Shown: positions 18,565-28,000 of the stretch, piece after piece
Layout of the letters: each line of letters starts with the position of its first letter
Position numbering within the stretch: the stretch's first letter is position 1
Source of the DNA: Sandaracinus sp.
Lineage (GTDB): Bacteria > Myxococcota_A > Polyangia > Polyangiales > Houyiibacteriaceae
NCBI GenBank assembly: GCA_002699025.1
Contig: PABA01000075.1
Span: 1-64,000 of the forward strand
DNA: 64,000 nt
Direction of reading: 5' to 3'
The notes under the pieces: generated by a model
Seen by the model: only the letters and a program-made list of their open reading frames with translations
Told to the model about the DNA's origin: nothing
The model's database searches: none
Position numbers and translations under genes: made by a program

Positions 18565-18614
18565 GAGTTCGCGCGGGGCGCCCGGTCCAGGGGAGCCCGA
18601 AGGGGTGGGGCGCG

Positions 18615-20201
18615 TCAACTTCGTGGGGCTCCGGCGTCGTCTCCGCCAGGGCCCTTCGCGTCGCCGCGCGCGAGGAGCGTGCGGGCGGCGGCGAGGTCGG
18701 CGGGGCCGAGCTCGCGGAGGAGGACGAGGGCGAGGAGGTAGGCGGCGAAGCCGGCCGCGAGGGCGACCAGCGCCATGAGGCGCGTCCCGTGGGGGACGAA
18801 GTGGGCGACGGCCCAGGCGGCGCCGGCGGCGAGGGCGGCGCGGAGCACGCTGAGCGGCGGGAGGAGCGCCTTGAAGCGCATGCGGACGGCGACCGCGGCG
18901 AGGAGGAACGCGAGGCCCATGCCGATGGAGGTGCCCGTGGCCGCGGCGGGGAGGGCGGCCACGCCACCGCCGGAGGCGCGGACGAGCAGGCGCGTGGAGA
19001 GGACGACGACGCCGACGCCGAGGACGGCGATGCCCGCGGCGAGGGCGGGGCGGCCGGCGCTCGAGAGGGCGGTCGCGCAGAGCACGAAGAGGGTGAAGGC
19101 GACGACGCCGAGCACCAGGATGGCGAGGGCCGGGGCGCCGGCGAGGAACTCCTCGCGGAAGGCGATGCGGAGGACGCCCGCGGCGGCGCCGGCGATGGGG
19201 GCGGCGATGGCGAGGAGCGCCAGGAGGGCGACGCGCATGGCGCCCCGGAGCGTGCGCTGGGCGGCGGCCTCGTCGCCGGCGCTCGTGGCGCGCGAGATCA
19301 TCGGGAAGATGATGAAGGTGAGGCTGAGGATGAGCTGGTAGGGGACGAAGGCGAAGGTCTGGGCGGCGCCGTAGTAGCCGACCTGCGTGTTGACGGCCTC
19401 GGCGGCGGCGGCGGCGCTCGCGCCGGTCTCGAGGGCGAGCTCGGCGAGGGTCTTCTTGAGGACCTGGAGGTCCACGAGGAGCATGGCGTTCAGGCCGAGC
19501 TGGTAGATCCAGATCGGCGCCATGAAGGCGAGCCAGCGGCGCATCGGGGGCGCCTCGCTCGTCGGGCCCCCGCCGACGATCTCCCGGCGGACGGCGAAGA
19601 GGCCGAGCGAGCCGACGGCGATGACGGCGCCGGCCCAGCCGAAGAGGGCGCCGAAGGCCGAGGCGCCGAGGAAGGCGCCGCCGAGGATGCCGCTGAGGCG
19701 GAGCGTGGAGAAGGAGGCGTCGAGGCCGGCCTGGCCGACGAAGCGGCGGCGGCCGTTGAGGGAGCCGACGCAGGCGGCGTAGAGCGCGTTGACGAAGAGG
19801 ACGACGCAGGCGATGCGCAGCAGGGGCGTGAGCGCGTCGTCGAGGAGGAAGCCGGCGAGCCAGGGGGCGGCGAGGTAGAGGGCGAGGGCGAGGGCGCCGC
19901 CGAGGAGGGCCTGGAGCTTGAGGCCCTGGCGGAGGACGGCGCCGGAGGCCTCCTCGCGCTCGGAGACGAACTTCGAGACCGACTGGATGGTCGCGACGAC
20001 CAGGACGTTGTTGAGGATGGAGACGCCGCTGAGCGTGCCGCGGAAGAGACCGAAGTCGCTGGTGGCCGGGAGGATGGCCGGGAGCGAGAGCTGGATGCCG
20101 TAGCTGGTGAGGATGAACCAGACCTTGGCGCCGATGATCGCGAGGGCGCCGCGCCCCGCGCCGCGCGCGTTCTCCGCGCCCTGCCGATCCTCGTCCGCCA
20201 C
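18615..20201 (-). CDS. Polysaccharide flippase-like (Wzx/MATE superfamily) membrane protein
   Basis: This about 528-residue protein has some 12-14 hydrophobic segments separated by short basic loops. The first contains GAKVWFILTSYGIQ, and FGLFRGTLSGVSILNN resembles the Wzx/O-antigen flippase signature region of the MOP superfamily. Such proteins flip lipid-linked sugars across the inner membrane. No glycosyltransferases are adjacent, so the substrate is open; the capsule cluster 30 kb away uses an ABC exporter instead. The start is uncertain: GTG 20201 is used, without a clear ribosome-binding site. MurJ-like or drug/MATE transport is the alternative. Confidence 0.75.
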   Translation of the reverse strand: MADEDRQGAENARGAGRGALAIIGAKVWFILTSYGIQLSLPAILPATSDFGLFRGTLSGVSILNNVLVVATIQSVSKFVSEREEASGAVLRQGLKLQALLGGALALALYLAAPWLAGFLLDDALTPLLRIACVVLFVNALYAACVGSLNGRRRFVGQAGLDASFSTLRLSGILGGAFLGASAFGALFGWAGAVIAVGSLGLFAVRREIVGGGPTSEAPPMRRWLAFMAPIWIYQLGLNAMLLVDLQVLKKTLAELALETGASAAAAAEAVNTQVGYYGAAQTFAFVPYQLILSLTFIIFPMISRATSAGDEAAAQRTLRGAMRVALLALLAIAAPIAGAAAGVLRIAFREEFLAGAPALAILVLGVVAFTLFVLCATALSSAGRPALAAGIAVLGVGVVVLSTRLLVRASGGGVAALPAAATGTSIGMGLAFLLAAVAVRMRFKALLPPLSVLRAALAAGAAWAVAHFVPHGTRLMALVALAAGFAAYLLALVLLRELGPADLAAARTLLARGDAKGPGGDDAGAPRS

Positions 20202-20324
20202 GACCGCGGCGTGGTGGCACCGTCGTAATTCGGGCGCAAGACGAAAGGGCGGGGGCGGCTCTCCATGGGCGGGCTCTCGGGAGGCGGGCTTTTCGCAGGC
20301 GAGCCGGTCGGCTATGGCGAGGGC

Positions 20325-20861
20325 ATGGCAGAGGACGACGGAGGCCGGGGCGACGGGGGCCGGGGCGACGGGGGCCGGGGCGACGGGTTGACGCACCTGG
20401 ACGCCGAGGGGCGCGCGCACATGGTCGACGTGGGCGCGAAGGCGACGACGGAGCGGCTGGCGCGGGCCGAGGCGCTCGTGCGGATGGCGCCGGCGACCCG
20501 GGCGCGGATCCTCGCGAAGGACGCGCCGAAGGGGGACGTGCTGGCCGTGGCGCGGGTGGCGGGGATCCAGGCGGCGAAGAAGACGCCCGAGCTCATCCCG
20601 CTCTGCCACGCGATCGCCCTGACGAGCGTGAGCGTGACCTTCGAGCCCGAGGGGGACGACGCGCTCCGCGTGGAGGCGACGGCGCGCTGCCGGGATCGCA
20701 CGGGCGTGGAGATGGAGGCCCTGACGGCGGCGAGCGTCGCGGCGCTCACGGTCTACGACATGCTCAAGGCCAAGGACCGGGGCATGACGATCGAGCGCGT
20801 GCGTCTGCTCGCGAAGAGCGGCGGGCGCTCCGGGGACTGGTCCCGGGGCGAGGGCGAGTAG
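20325..20861 (+). CDS. moaC: Cyclic pyranopterin monophosphate synthase MoaC
   Basis: This 178-residue enzyme of molybdenum-cofactor synthesis converts the MoaA product (3',8-cyclo-GTP) to cPMP. Typical motifs are [45 protein letters not shown] and [20 protein letters not shown], then the C-terminal KSGGRSGDW. The start is the ATG at 20325. The first 21 residues are an unusual DGGRG-type extension encoded by perfect 15-bp tandem repeats, absent from E. coli MoaC (161 residues). No other moa gene is nearby. It is divergent from the flippase gene. Confidence 0.95.
   Translation: MAEDDGGRGDGGRGDGGRGDGLTHLDAEGRAHMVDVGAKATTERLARAEALVRMAPATRARILAKDAPKGDVLAVARVAGIQAAKKTPELIPLCHAIALTSVSVTFEPEGDDALRVEATARCRDRTGVEMEALTAASVAALTVYDMLKAKDRGMTIERVRLLAKSGGRSGDWSRGEGE
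20341..20389 (+). repeat. 15-bp tandem repeat in the MoaC N-terminus
   Basis: The unit gaggccggggcgacg/ggggccggggcgacg recurs about three times in frame, encoding GGRGD units. Length changes in multiples of 15 would keep the frame. Confidence 0.75.
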
Positions 20862-20978
20862 GGGGCCGGCGCCGGGCTCGCGGCCGATCGTCCTGCGAAA
20901 CCCGGACGCCGCGGCCGCTTTCCCCGGTCGCCGCGCCGGCTCGCCGAAGGAGGTCCCCCGCCGAGGCTCGCGGCTGGG

Positions 20979-20984
20979 TATTCT
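20979..20984 (+). promoter_or_regulatory. Candidate -10 element for a leaderless kinase mRNA
   Basis: TATTCT ends eight bases before the ATG at 20993. No -35 is visible and no ribosome-binding site lies close to the start, which fits leaderless translation. Confidence 0.35.
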
Positions 20985-20992
20985 GGCGGGCG

Positions 20993-22843
20993 ATGGGCAC
21001 TTCCGTCGCGCCGACCGCCCCGCCGACGAGCCCGAGCGTCGGCGAGGTCCTCGAGGGGCGTTACCGCCTCGAGGGCGAGCTCGGCGCGGGCGGGGTCGGG
21101 CAGGTCTTCCGCGCGACGCACCTCCGGCTCGGCCACTCGGTCGCGATCAAGATGCTGCACGAGACCTTCGTGCACAGCGCTCAGATGCGGCCGCGCTTCC
21201 TGCGCGAGGCGCAGGCCCTCGGCGCGTTGAAGCACCCGCACATCGTCACGCTCACGGACTTCGGCGTCGCCGGGGAGCGGCCCTACATCGTCATGGAGCT
21301 CCTCGAGGGGCGCTCGCTCCGCGCCGAGCTCGAGCACGGGCCCCTGCCGCCGGCGCGGGCCGCCCGCATCACGCGGCGCATCCTCGACGCGCTCGCCTTC
21401 GCGCATGCCCGCGGCTTCGTGCACCGCGACCTGAAGCCGGACAACGTCTTCCTCCTCGACCTGCCGAACGACGACGCCTTCCCGAAGCTCCTGGACTTCG
21501 GCTTCGTGAAGCTCACGGAGGAGACCGGGCCGACCCTCCCCCAGGGGGACGCGGCGGCCTTGACGCGCTCGGGCATCACCTTCGGGACGCCCGCCTACAT
21601 GTCGCCGGAGCAGGCCTCGGGCGCGCCGGCGGACGCGCGGAGCGATCTCTACGCGCTGGGCGTCGTGCTCTTCGAGATGCTCTGCGGGCGGCGGCCCTTC
21701 GAGGGGACGCTGCCGGAGATCGTGCGCCAGCACATCACGGCGCCGCTGCCGACCTTCAAGGCGCGGGGGGCGCTCGCGCGGGAGAGCCCGATGCTGCGGG
21801 CGGCGCTCGAGCGGGCGACGGCGAAGGAGCCGCGGGACCGCTACCCGAGCGCCGAGGCGATGCGCGAGGCGCTGGACGCGCTCGGCGGCGACTGGCTGCG
21901 GGCGGCGGACTCGGGCGTGGGCCCGGCGCCCTCGGGGGAGGCGCCGACGGTGGCGGCGGTGCCGGCGAGCAAGAAGGTGGCGCGGCGGCGTGGAGCGCTC
22001 GGGCCCGTGCTGGCGGCCTTCGGCGTGTGCGCGCTCGTCGGGGGCGTGGCCGTGGGCGTGGCGACGCTCGGGAGCTGGGGCGAGGAAGAGGACGCGGCCC
22101 CGCCGGCGATGGCGGCGGGGGGAGCGGCCGAGGGGAGCGCGAACGAAGGGGCCGGGCGGGCGACGGGGGACCCGAGCGCCGACGGACCGGCCGGGGCCGC
22201 GCCGAGCGGGGACGCGCCGAGCGGGGACGAAGCCGGCGGTGGCGCGGCGAGGAGCGACGAGCTCGGCGGTGGCGAAGCGAGCGGTGGCGAAGCGAGCGGT
22301 GGCGAAGCGAGCGGTGGCGAAGCGAGCGGTGACGAAGTCGGCGGCGAGACGAGCGGCGATGGAGCCCGCAGCGACGCGAGCGAGAGTGGCGACGAAGCCA
22401 GCGGCGCCCTCGATCCGAGCCGGAGCCCCTGGCGCACGCATCGGGCCGTCGGCCTGCTCAGCCGCACGCGGCGCCGCGTGCTCCGCGGCGGTGAGCTCAG
22501 CTCGGCGAACGAGCGCGGCCTGAAGCGCTTCGTGCGCAGCCACCGCGACGATCCCCGCCCGCACCTCCTGCTCGCCCAGGGCTACGCGAACCGCGGCTGG
22601 GCCACGGCGGCGCTCCAGCGCTACGACCTCGCGCTCCGCGTCGACGAGGAGGCGCGCCACGACCCGCGCATGATCCGCGACCTCGTCGCGCTCGCCGCGG
22701 ACTCCTCCGTGCAGGGCGAGGCCTCGGCGCGCCTCCACCGCCTCTACGGCGCCGCCGCGCGCCCCGCCGTCGAGTCCGCCCTCGGCGAAGCGACCGACCC
22801 GGACGTCCGGGCCCGCCTCGAAGCCCTCCGCGACGCGCTCTGA
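20993..22843 (+). CDS. Transmembrane Ser/Thr protein kinase
   Basis: This 616-residue Hanks-type kinase has a cytoplasmic catalytic domain at about 24-295: Gly loop GAGGVGQV (31-38), Lys53 in VAIKML, HRDLKPDN (144-151), DFG (168-170) and SPEQ in the P+1 region. It appears catalytically intact. A basic stretch and one transmembrane helix (about 334-358) lead to an exported part with a Gly/Glu/Ala/Ser linker containing GGEAS repeats and a helical TPR-like C-terminus (about 500-616). The architecture suggests sensing outside the membrane; the signal and targets are unknown. It is followed by a hairpin terminator. Confidence 0.95.
   Translation: MGTSVAPTAPPTSPSVGEVLEGRYRLEGELGAGGVGQVFRATHLRLGHSVAIKMLHETFVHSAQMRPRFLREAQALGALKHPHIVTLTDFGVAGERPYIVMELLEGRSLRAELEHGPLPPARAARITRRILDALAFAHARGFVHRDLKPDNVFLLDLPNDDAFPKLLDFGFVKLTEETGPTLPQGDAAALTRSGITFGTPAYMSPEQASGAPADARSDLYALGVVLFEMLCGRRPFEGTLPEIVRQHITAPLPTFKARGALARESPMLRAALERATAKEPRDRYPSAEAMREALDALGGDWLRAADSGVGPAPSGEAPTVAAVPASKKVARRRGALGPVLAAFGVCALVGGVAVGVATLGSWGEEEDAAPPAMAAGGAAEGSANEGAGRATGDPSADGPAGAAPSGDAPSGDEAGGGAARSDELGGGEASGGEASGGEASGGEASGDEVGGETSGDGARSDASESGDEASGALDPSRSPWRTHRAVGLLSRTRRRVLRGGELSSANERGLKRFVRSHRDDPRPHLLLAQGYANRGWATAALQRYDLALRVDEEARHDPRMIRDLVALAADSSVQGEASARLHRLYGAAARPAVESALGEATDPDVRARLEALRDAL
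22262..22340 (+). repeat. 15-bp tandem repeats encoding GGEAS
   Basis: ggtggcgaagcgagc recurs about four to five times almost perfectly in the periplasmic linker of the kinase. It is in frame and could vary in length. Confidence 0.8.
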
Positions 22844-22844
22844 C

Positions 22845-22865
22845 ACCCAGTGGAATCCACCGGGT
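22845..22865 (+). terminator. Hairpin after the kinase gene
   Basis: ACCCAGTGG, loop AAT, CCACCGGGT, then TT, starting two bases after the kinase stop. One mismatch in a 9-bp stem. A second hairpin, CCGGCC-AGG-GGCCGG, follows at 22879-22893 and may serve the converging LuxR gene. Confidence 0.6.
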
Positions 22866-22912
22866 TTCGCCAGAGCGGCCGGCCAGGGGCCGGGCTAGTA
22901 CCCCTGCCCGGG

Positions 22913-23485
22913 CTAGTTCGACGTGCCGGCGAGCCGCGCGACCAGCTCCACGCGCGAGTGCACGCCGAGCTTCGCGAAGATCCGCTTCATGTACGTGTTG
23001 ATCGTCGAGACCGTCAGGCCGGTCTTGCTCGCGATCTCCCGCGTGCTGCAGCCGCCGACGAGCAAGCGCACCACGTCCCGCTCCCGCGGCGTCAGCGGCG
23101 TCCGCTTCAGCGTCTCCTCGAGCGTCTCGTCCCCGCGGCGCCCGCCCTCGGTCGCGAGCCGGTCCGCGTAGGCCAGCCCGCGCGCGTAGAGCCGCGCGGC
23201 CCAGCGCGCGACGCGCAGCTCGTCCTCCGCCAACCGCTGCCGCTCCTCGAGCCAGAGCCCGAGCGCACCGACGATCTCCCGACCGTGCCTCAGCGGCAGC
23301 GTCACGGTGGCGCTCCCATCCGGCGCGGGCTCACTCGTCCAGCGCGTGCTCCCGTTCTGCTCGACCGTGTAGGCCGACGCCCGGACGGCGCGCGCCACGT
23401 TCTCGGCGCCTCGTTGCGGATACGTGCGGACCGGGTCCAGCGCGAGCAGACCTTCCGCGATGTCCATGATGTGAAATAGCGACAC
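22913..23485 (-). CDS. LuxR-family transcriptional regulator
   Basis: This 190-residue protein starts at GTG, preceded by a G-rich GGGAG ribosome-binding site. The C-terminal 60 residues are a LuxR/FixJ-type helix-turn-helix: LTPRERDVVRLLVGG, then STREIASKTGLTVSTI and VHSRVEL. The N-terminal 110 residues may be a small GAF-like sensor: ATVTLPLRHGREIVGALGLW resembles the GAF core strands. There is no receiver domain with conserved Asp, so it is not a classical response regulator. It is divergent from the cNMP-binding gene across 187 bases, so the two may share control. Targets unknown. Confidence 0.85.
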   Translation of the reverse strand: MSLFHIMDIAEGLLALDPVRTYPQRGAENVARAVRASAYTVEQNGSTRWTSEPAPDGSATVTLPLRHGREIVGALGLWLEERQRLAEDELRVARWAARLYARGLAYADRLATEGGRRGDETLEETLKRTPLTPRERDVVRLLVGGCSTREIASKTGLTVSTINTYMKRIFAKLGVHSRVELVARLAGTSN

Positions 23486-23659
23486 GGCTCCCCCCCATCC
23501 CGGGCCGGCCCCCCAGCCAGGATCGCTTGATGACCTCCATCATGCACAGAAACACCGTTCACCCTCAACCGGGGAGGGGTCTTTTCTCGAACGACACCCC
23601 GGGGAAGCCCCCGAAGACGAGGTTTCGCGCGCTTCTGGCGGTGAGTGGCGGGACTTCGA

Positions 23660-23665
23660 TACCAT
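23660..23665 (+). promoter_or_regulatory. Candidate -10 element for a leaderless start
   Basis: TACCAT ends seven bases before the GTG at 23673. No good ribosome-binding site lies between. Confidence 0.3.
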
Positions 23666-23672
23666 CGCCGCC

Positions 23673-24155
23673 GTGAGCGACGCCGCCGAACGGGAGCGCA
23701 TCGTGGACGCGCTGGCGAAGATCCACCTCTTCGAGGGGATCACGCCCGCGGGCCTGCGCGAGATCGCGGCCATCGCCAGCGAGGAGTCGTTCCGCCTCGG
23801 GGACGTCATCTTCAAGGAGGGCGACACGGGCAGCGCGCTCTACCTGATCCTCGACGGGAAGGTGCGCATCTCCCGCGAGGTGAGCGGCATGGGCGAGGAG
23901 GCCCTCGCCGTGCTCGGGGCCGGCGACGCCTTCGGCGAGATGTCGCTGATCGACGCGGCGCCCCGGAGCGCGGACGCGCGCGTGCACGAGCGCTGCCGCC
24001 TGCTCGTGATCAGCAAGGACGCCCTCGAGGACCTGCTCTTCCTGAACCGCGACCTCGCCTACGAGATCCTCTGGAACTTCGTGAAGATCTTGAGCGCGCG
24101 GCTCCGCGAGACGAACGACAAGATGACGTTCCTCTCGGTCACCGGGAAGTTCTGA
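23673..24155 (+). CDS. Stand-alone cyclic nucleotide-binding domain protein
   Basis: This 160-residue protein is almost entirely a CAP/PKA-type cNMP-binding beta-roll (about 15-140). The phosphate-binding cassette FGEMSLIDAAPRSADARV (89-106) has the expected Gly-Glu and Arg, so nucleotide binding is plausible. There is no helix-turn-helix or enzyme domain, unlike Crp. Similar lone domains in myxobacteria may regulate partners through contact. It starts at GTG and is probably monocistronic. Ligand (cAMP, cGMP or other) and partner are unknown; the divergent LuxR regulator is the only contextual lead. Confidence 0.88.
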   Translation: MSDAAERERIVDALAKIHLFEGITPAGLREIAAIASEESFRLGDVIFKEGDTGSALYLILDGKVRISREVSGMGEEALAVLGAGDAFGEMSLIDAAPRSADARVHERCRLLVISKDALEDLLFLNRDLAYEILWNFVKILSARLRETNDKMTFLSVTGKF

Positions 24156-24247
24156 GGCCGGTCAGAGCGCGGAGGGCCCGCCCCGCTCCGGTCCGCGGAG
24201 TCGATGCGGCGCCGACGCGCGGGCCGTCGTGGGGGGAGCCGGAGGTT

Positions 24248-24264
24248 CGCCGCCCGAGGCGGCG
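24248..24264. terminator. Hairpin between converging genes
   Basis: CGCCGCC-CGA-GGCGGCG, a perfect 7-bp stem, lies between the cNMP-binding gene and the sixA-like stop. It could work in either direction. No T-run follows. Confidence 0.45.
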
Positions 24265-24272
24265 CGGGCGGC

Positions 24273-24770
24273 TCAGCGGCCCGCGGTGGCGAGGTCGCGG
24301 TGGAGCTGGAGCGTCTCCGGGTCGAGCATCCACTCGAAGCGGCCGCCGGCCTCGCCGAGCTCCACGCAGCACACGCTCCCGGTACGGAAGCCGGGCATGT
24401 GCCCCTGCCCCGAGAGGTGCCCGGCGAGGACGCGCACCTTGGGCGCGTGCGTGACCAGCGCCACCACCGCGTCCGCCGGCATCTTCTCGAGCACCGCGAG
24501 CGCCTGCGCCGTCGTCCCGTACTCGACGGCGAGCGGTGGGTGCACCTCGAGGGGCCCCTCGAAGCCGCCGACGCCCGCCAGGATCTCCGCCGTCTGCACC
24601 GCGCGTACGAGCGGGCTGGTGAAGATCCGCGTCGGCGCGGCCTCGCCGGCCACCCGCTCGGCGACGCGCCGCATGCGCGCCCGGCCCGCCGCCGTCAGCC
24701 AGCGCGTGTCGTCGGTCGGCGCCTCGTAGGGATCGACGGCGGTGGAGTGGCGGACCAGCAGCACCTTCAT
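24273..24770 (-). CDS. sixA: SixA-like phosphohistidine phosphatase
   Basis: This 165-residue histidine-phosphatase-superfamily protein has the catalytic RHS motif at residues 7-9 (VRHSTAVD), an Arg in FTSPLVRAVQTAEIL and a second His in ALVTHAPKV. The length matches E. coli SixA (161), which removes phosphate from His residues of phosphorelay or PTS proteins. No histidine kinase or PTS gene is adjacent, so the target is unknown. A TATGCT box eight bases before the ATG suggests leaderless expression. A general phosphoglycerate-mutase-like phosphatase is the alternative. Confidence 0.85.
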   Translation of the reverse strand: MKVLLVRHSTAVDPYEAPTDDTRWLTAAGRARMRRVAERVAGEAAPTRIFTSPLVRAVQTAEILAGVGGFEGPLEVHPPLAVEYGTTAQALAVLEKMPADAVVALVTHAPKVRVLAGHLSGQGHMPGFRTGSVCCVELGEAGGRFEWMLDPETLQLHRDLATAGR

Positions 24771-24778
24771 GGCGCGCG

Positions 24779-24784
24779 AGCATA
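24779..24784 (-). promoter_or_regulatory. Candidate -10 element for leaderless sixA-like gene
   Basis: Read leftward, TATGCT lies eight bases before the ATG at 24770. A second TATGCT at 24827-24832 reads rightward toward the giant lipoprotein gene, so this spacer may hold divergent promoters. Confidence 0.35.
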
Positions 24785-25007
24785 GCCGCTGGGCGAGCCG
24801 CCGCCGTGTGCCGGGTCACGACGCGGTATGCTCGGCGCGAGGGGGCGACTCGCGAGGGTCGCGCGTATCAGCGAGAGCGGGCCGTCGGCGAGCGGCCAAG
24901 GTCCGCGGGGCGTCCGGTGTCGGAGACGGGACCGCGGTCGCGACGGAACTTCCGGGCGGCCGAGACGTCCGCAGGGGAGCGGCCCGCGGGGGCCGATGGG
25001 GAGACAC

Positions 25008-28000
25008 ATGGGATCGACGAGCGCGCGCATCGAGGGAGCACCGCGGAGGGCGGCGCGAGCGGGAACCGGCCTCTTCGGGCTCGTGATCCTGCTCGCGGCC
25101 TGCGGCGGGAGCACCGAGACCCTGGGCGAGATCAGCGTGGCGACGCTCGAGCCGATCCGCGGCGACGGCGCGCGCATGCGCGTGGCGGCCGGGGAGAGCG
25201 TCGAGAGCGGCTCGCTGGCGCGGCTGCGGCTCGACGCCGGTCCCTGGCTGCTGCTCGGCGACGCGGCGCTCACGATCGGGGAGGAGGGCGAGGTGCAGCT
25301 CGCTTCGGGTCGGGCCTTCGTGCACGTGCCCGCGGACGGCGCGCTCGTCCTGCGGGTCGGCGAGGCGCAGCTCACGGCGCGCGACGCGGCCTTCTCGATC
25401 GAGGACGGCGCGCTCTACGTCGTGGACGGAGAGGTCAGCCATCGCCAGGGCGAGCAGCTCCGGCGCGTGCGGGCCGGCGAGCGGCTCGCGGGGGGCGCCG
25501 TCGAGGCGGCCGCGCTCTGGGAGGACTGGACCGGTGGGCTCGCGCGACCGGGGCCGGGGCTGGCCGGCGACGTCGCCATCGGCGCGCTCGAGGGGCGCGT
25601 GCCGGATGAGATCGGGCAGGCGCGCTGGCCGCTGGTCATCCGCCGCCTCGACGTGAAGGTGCGTGTCGTCGAGGACCTCGCGATCACGGAGGTCGAGCAG
25701 GTCTTCTTCAACCCGGCGAGCGAGACCGTCGAGGGGCTCTACCGCATCCGCGTGCCGCGCGGGGCCGTGCTCCAGCGCTTCGCCGTCGACCGGGACGGGC
25801 GCCTCGTGGACGGCTACGTGCGCGAGAAGGCGCAGGCGCGGCAGGCCTACGAGGCGCAGGTCTACCGCGGCTCGACGCTCGACCCGGCGCTCCTCGAGTG
25901 GGTGGCCCCCGGGGCCTACCAGGCGCGCATCTACCCGATCGCGCCGGGGGAGACGCGGCGCATCGCCGTGCGCTACGCCGAGTGGCTCGAGCGCCCCGGC
26001 GCGCCGAGCGAGGAGGGCGAGCTCGCCCCGCGCGTCTACCGCTTCCCCATGGCGCCGGGAGGCGCGACGCCGCCGCACGTGCAGGAGCTCGCCTTCGAGG
26101 CGGACCTCTCGGAGGCGGGCGCGGGGCGCGTGCGCGCGGGCTTCGGGGCCGAGGTCGACGGCGACGTGGTGCGCCTCCGCAAGAGCGACCTCCGCCCGCG
26201 GGCCGACCTGGTGCTCGAGCTCTGGGATGGCGAGGAGCGCGCGGAGGGGCTCCGGGCCTGGCGCGCCGAGCACGATCCGCCCCCGCGCGATCCGCGGGCC
26301 GGCGCCATGCCCGACGAGCAGGAGCTCGACTACGTCTACGTGCCGGTCGTGCTGCCCGAGCGCCTCTTCGCCGAGGCCGGCGGCGCGCAGGGCATGGACC
26401 TGGTCGTCGTCGCGGACGTCTCGGCGGGCACCGATCGCTCGCACCTCGAGCTCGGCCGGAGCGTCATCGAGGCGCTCGCCGCGCACCTCGAGCAAGGCGA
26501 CCGGGTGGCGATCCTCGCCGGCGACGTCTCGCTCCGGCCCCTGGCGGGCGACGGCGCGCTCGGGCCCGCGGAGCCGGCGCGGGTGGAGCGGCTCCTCGAC
26601 GCGCTGGCCCGCGAGCCGGCCGGCGGCGCGAGCGACCTCGGCGGCGCCCTCGCGGAGGCGGCGGCGCTGCTGGATCCGGAGAGGCATGGCGTCGTCGTCT
26701 ACGTGGGCGACGGCGCGCCGACCGTGGGCGAGCTCGGCGCCGAGGCGCTCCTCGAGCGGGTCCAGCGCCTGCCCCATCCGCTGCGCGCCTACGGCGTGGG
26801 CGTGGGCGGCGACGCGAACCTCGACCTTCTCGACGCGGTGACGCGCGGCGGCGGGCTGGCGCTCCGCGTGGAGACGCGCGCGGCCGCGGCGGAGGCGGCC
26901 CTCGAGCTGCTCGCCCACGCGCGCCGGCCGGCGGCGCAGCGCGTGAGCGTCGAGCTCGCTGGCGCCGAGCAGGTCTTCCCGCGGGCGGCGACGGATGTCG
27001 TGCGCGGAGCCGTGCTCCCGGTGGTCGGGCGCGTCGAGGAGAGCCTCCCCTCGGAGATCGTCGTGCGCGGCCTGGTCGCCGGGAGCGAGTTCGAGGAGCG
27101 GCTGGCGATCCGCGAGGTGCGGGTCGAGGACGAGGGCGACCTCCGGCTCCGCTGGGCCGGGGAGCGGCTCCGGCAGCTCCTGCTCGGGGGCGGGCAGCGC
27201 GAGGAGATCGCCGACCTCGGCGTGCGCTACGGGCTGATCACGCCCTTCACCAGCTTCTACGTGCCGAGCGCCGCCGAGCTCGCTTCGCTCGGGCCCGCGG
27301 CGCGCGAGCTCTACCGCGATCTGAGGCACCTCCGCGCGCGCCCGTCGAGCGTGCCTGCGCTCCTGCCGACGACGGCGCTCTTCGCGCTCCCGGGCTGCAC
27401 CCTGAGCGACGCCGAACCGCCGGCCTCGGAGGCCGCCTCGAGCGCGGCGCCCGAGCCGGAGGAGGTCGAAGAGGAGGCCTGGGCCGACCAGGAGGGCCAG
27501 ATGGGCGCGAACCAGGACCGGGGCGAGGCGACCGCCAACCGCTACGCGATCCAGGGGCCCTCGGACGACATGGATCCGCAGATGGCGCGCGAGCAGGCGC
27601 GCCCGACGACCGCGGCGCGTCGCCCGGCGCCCCCGCCCGCGGCCAGCGCCGAGGCCGAGCCCGCGCCGGAGGTCGCCACGGCGGCCGTCGACGAGGTGCC
27701 GAACGAGCCCGCGCCGGGGGGCCTCGACGGGCTCGCGGACGGGAGCGGCTCGAGCGCCGGCTTCGGCGGCCTCGGGCTCCGCGGGAGCGGGAGCGGCGGG
27801 GGCGGCGCGAGCGCCATGGGCTCGCGCACCAGCAGCACGCGCGGCCCGCGCCGGTCGCGCCGCCGCGCGCGCCCGCGGGGCGCCGAGGAGCGCGAGCGGA
27901 GCGAGGCGGACGAAGCGCAGGCGCGGATCGTCGGAGCGCTGGGGGCGCTGAGCGGCGAGGAGGGCGGGAGCGTGCTCGAGGACATCCTCGGGGGCGACGC

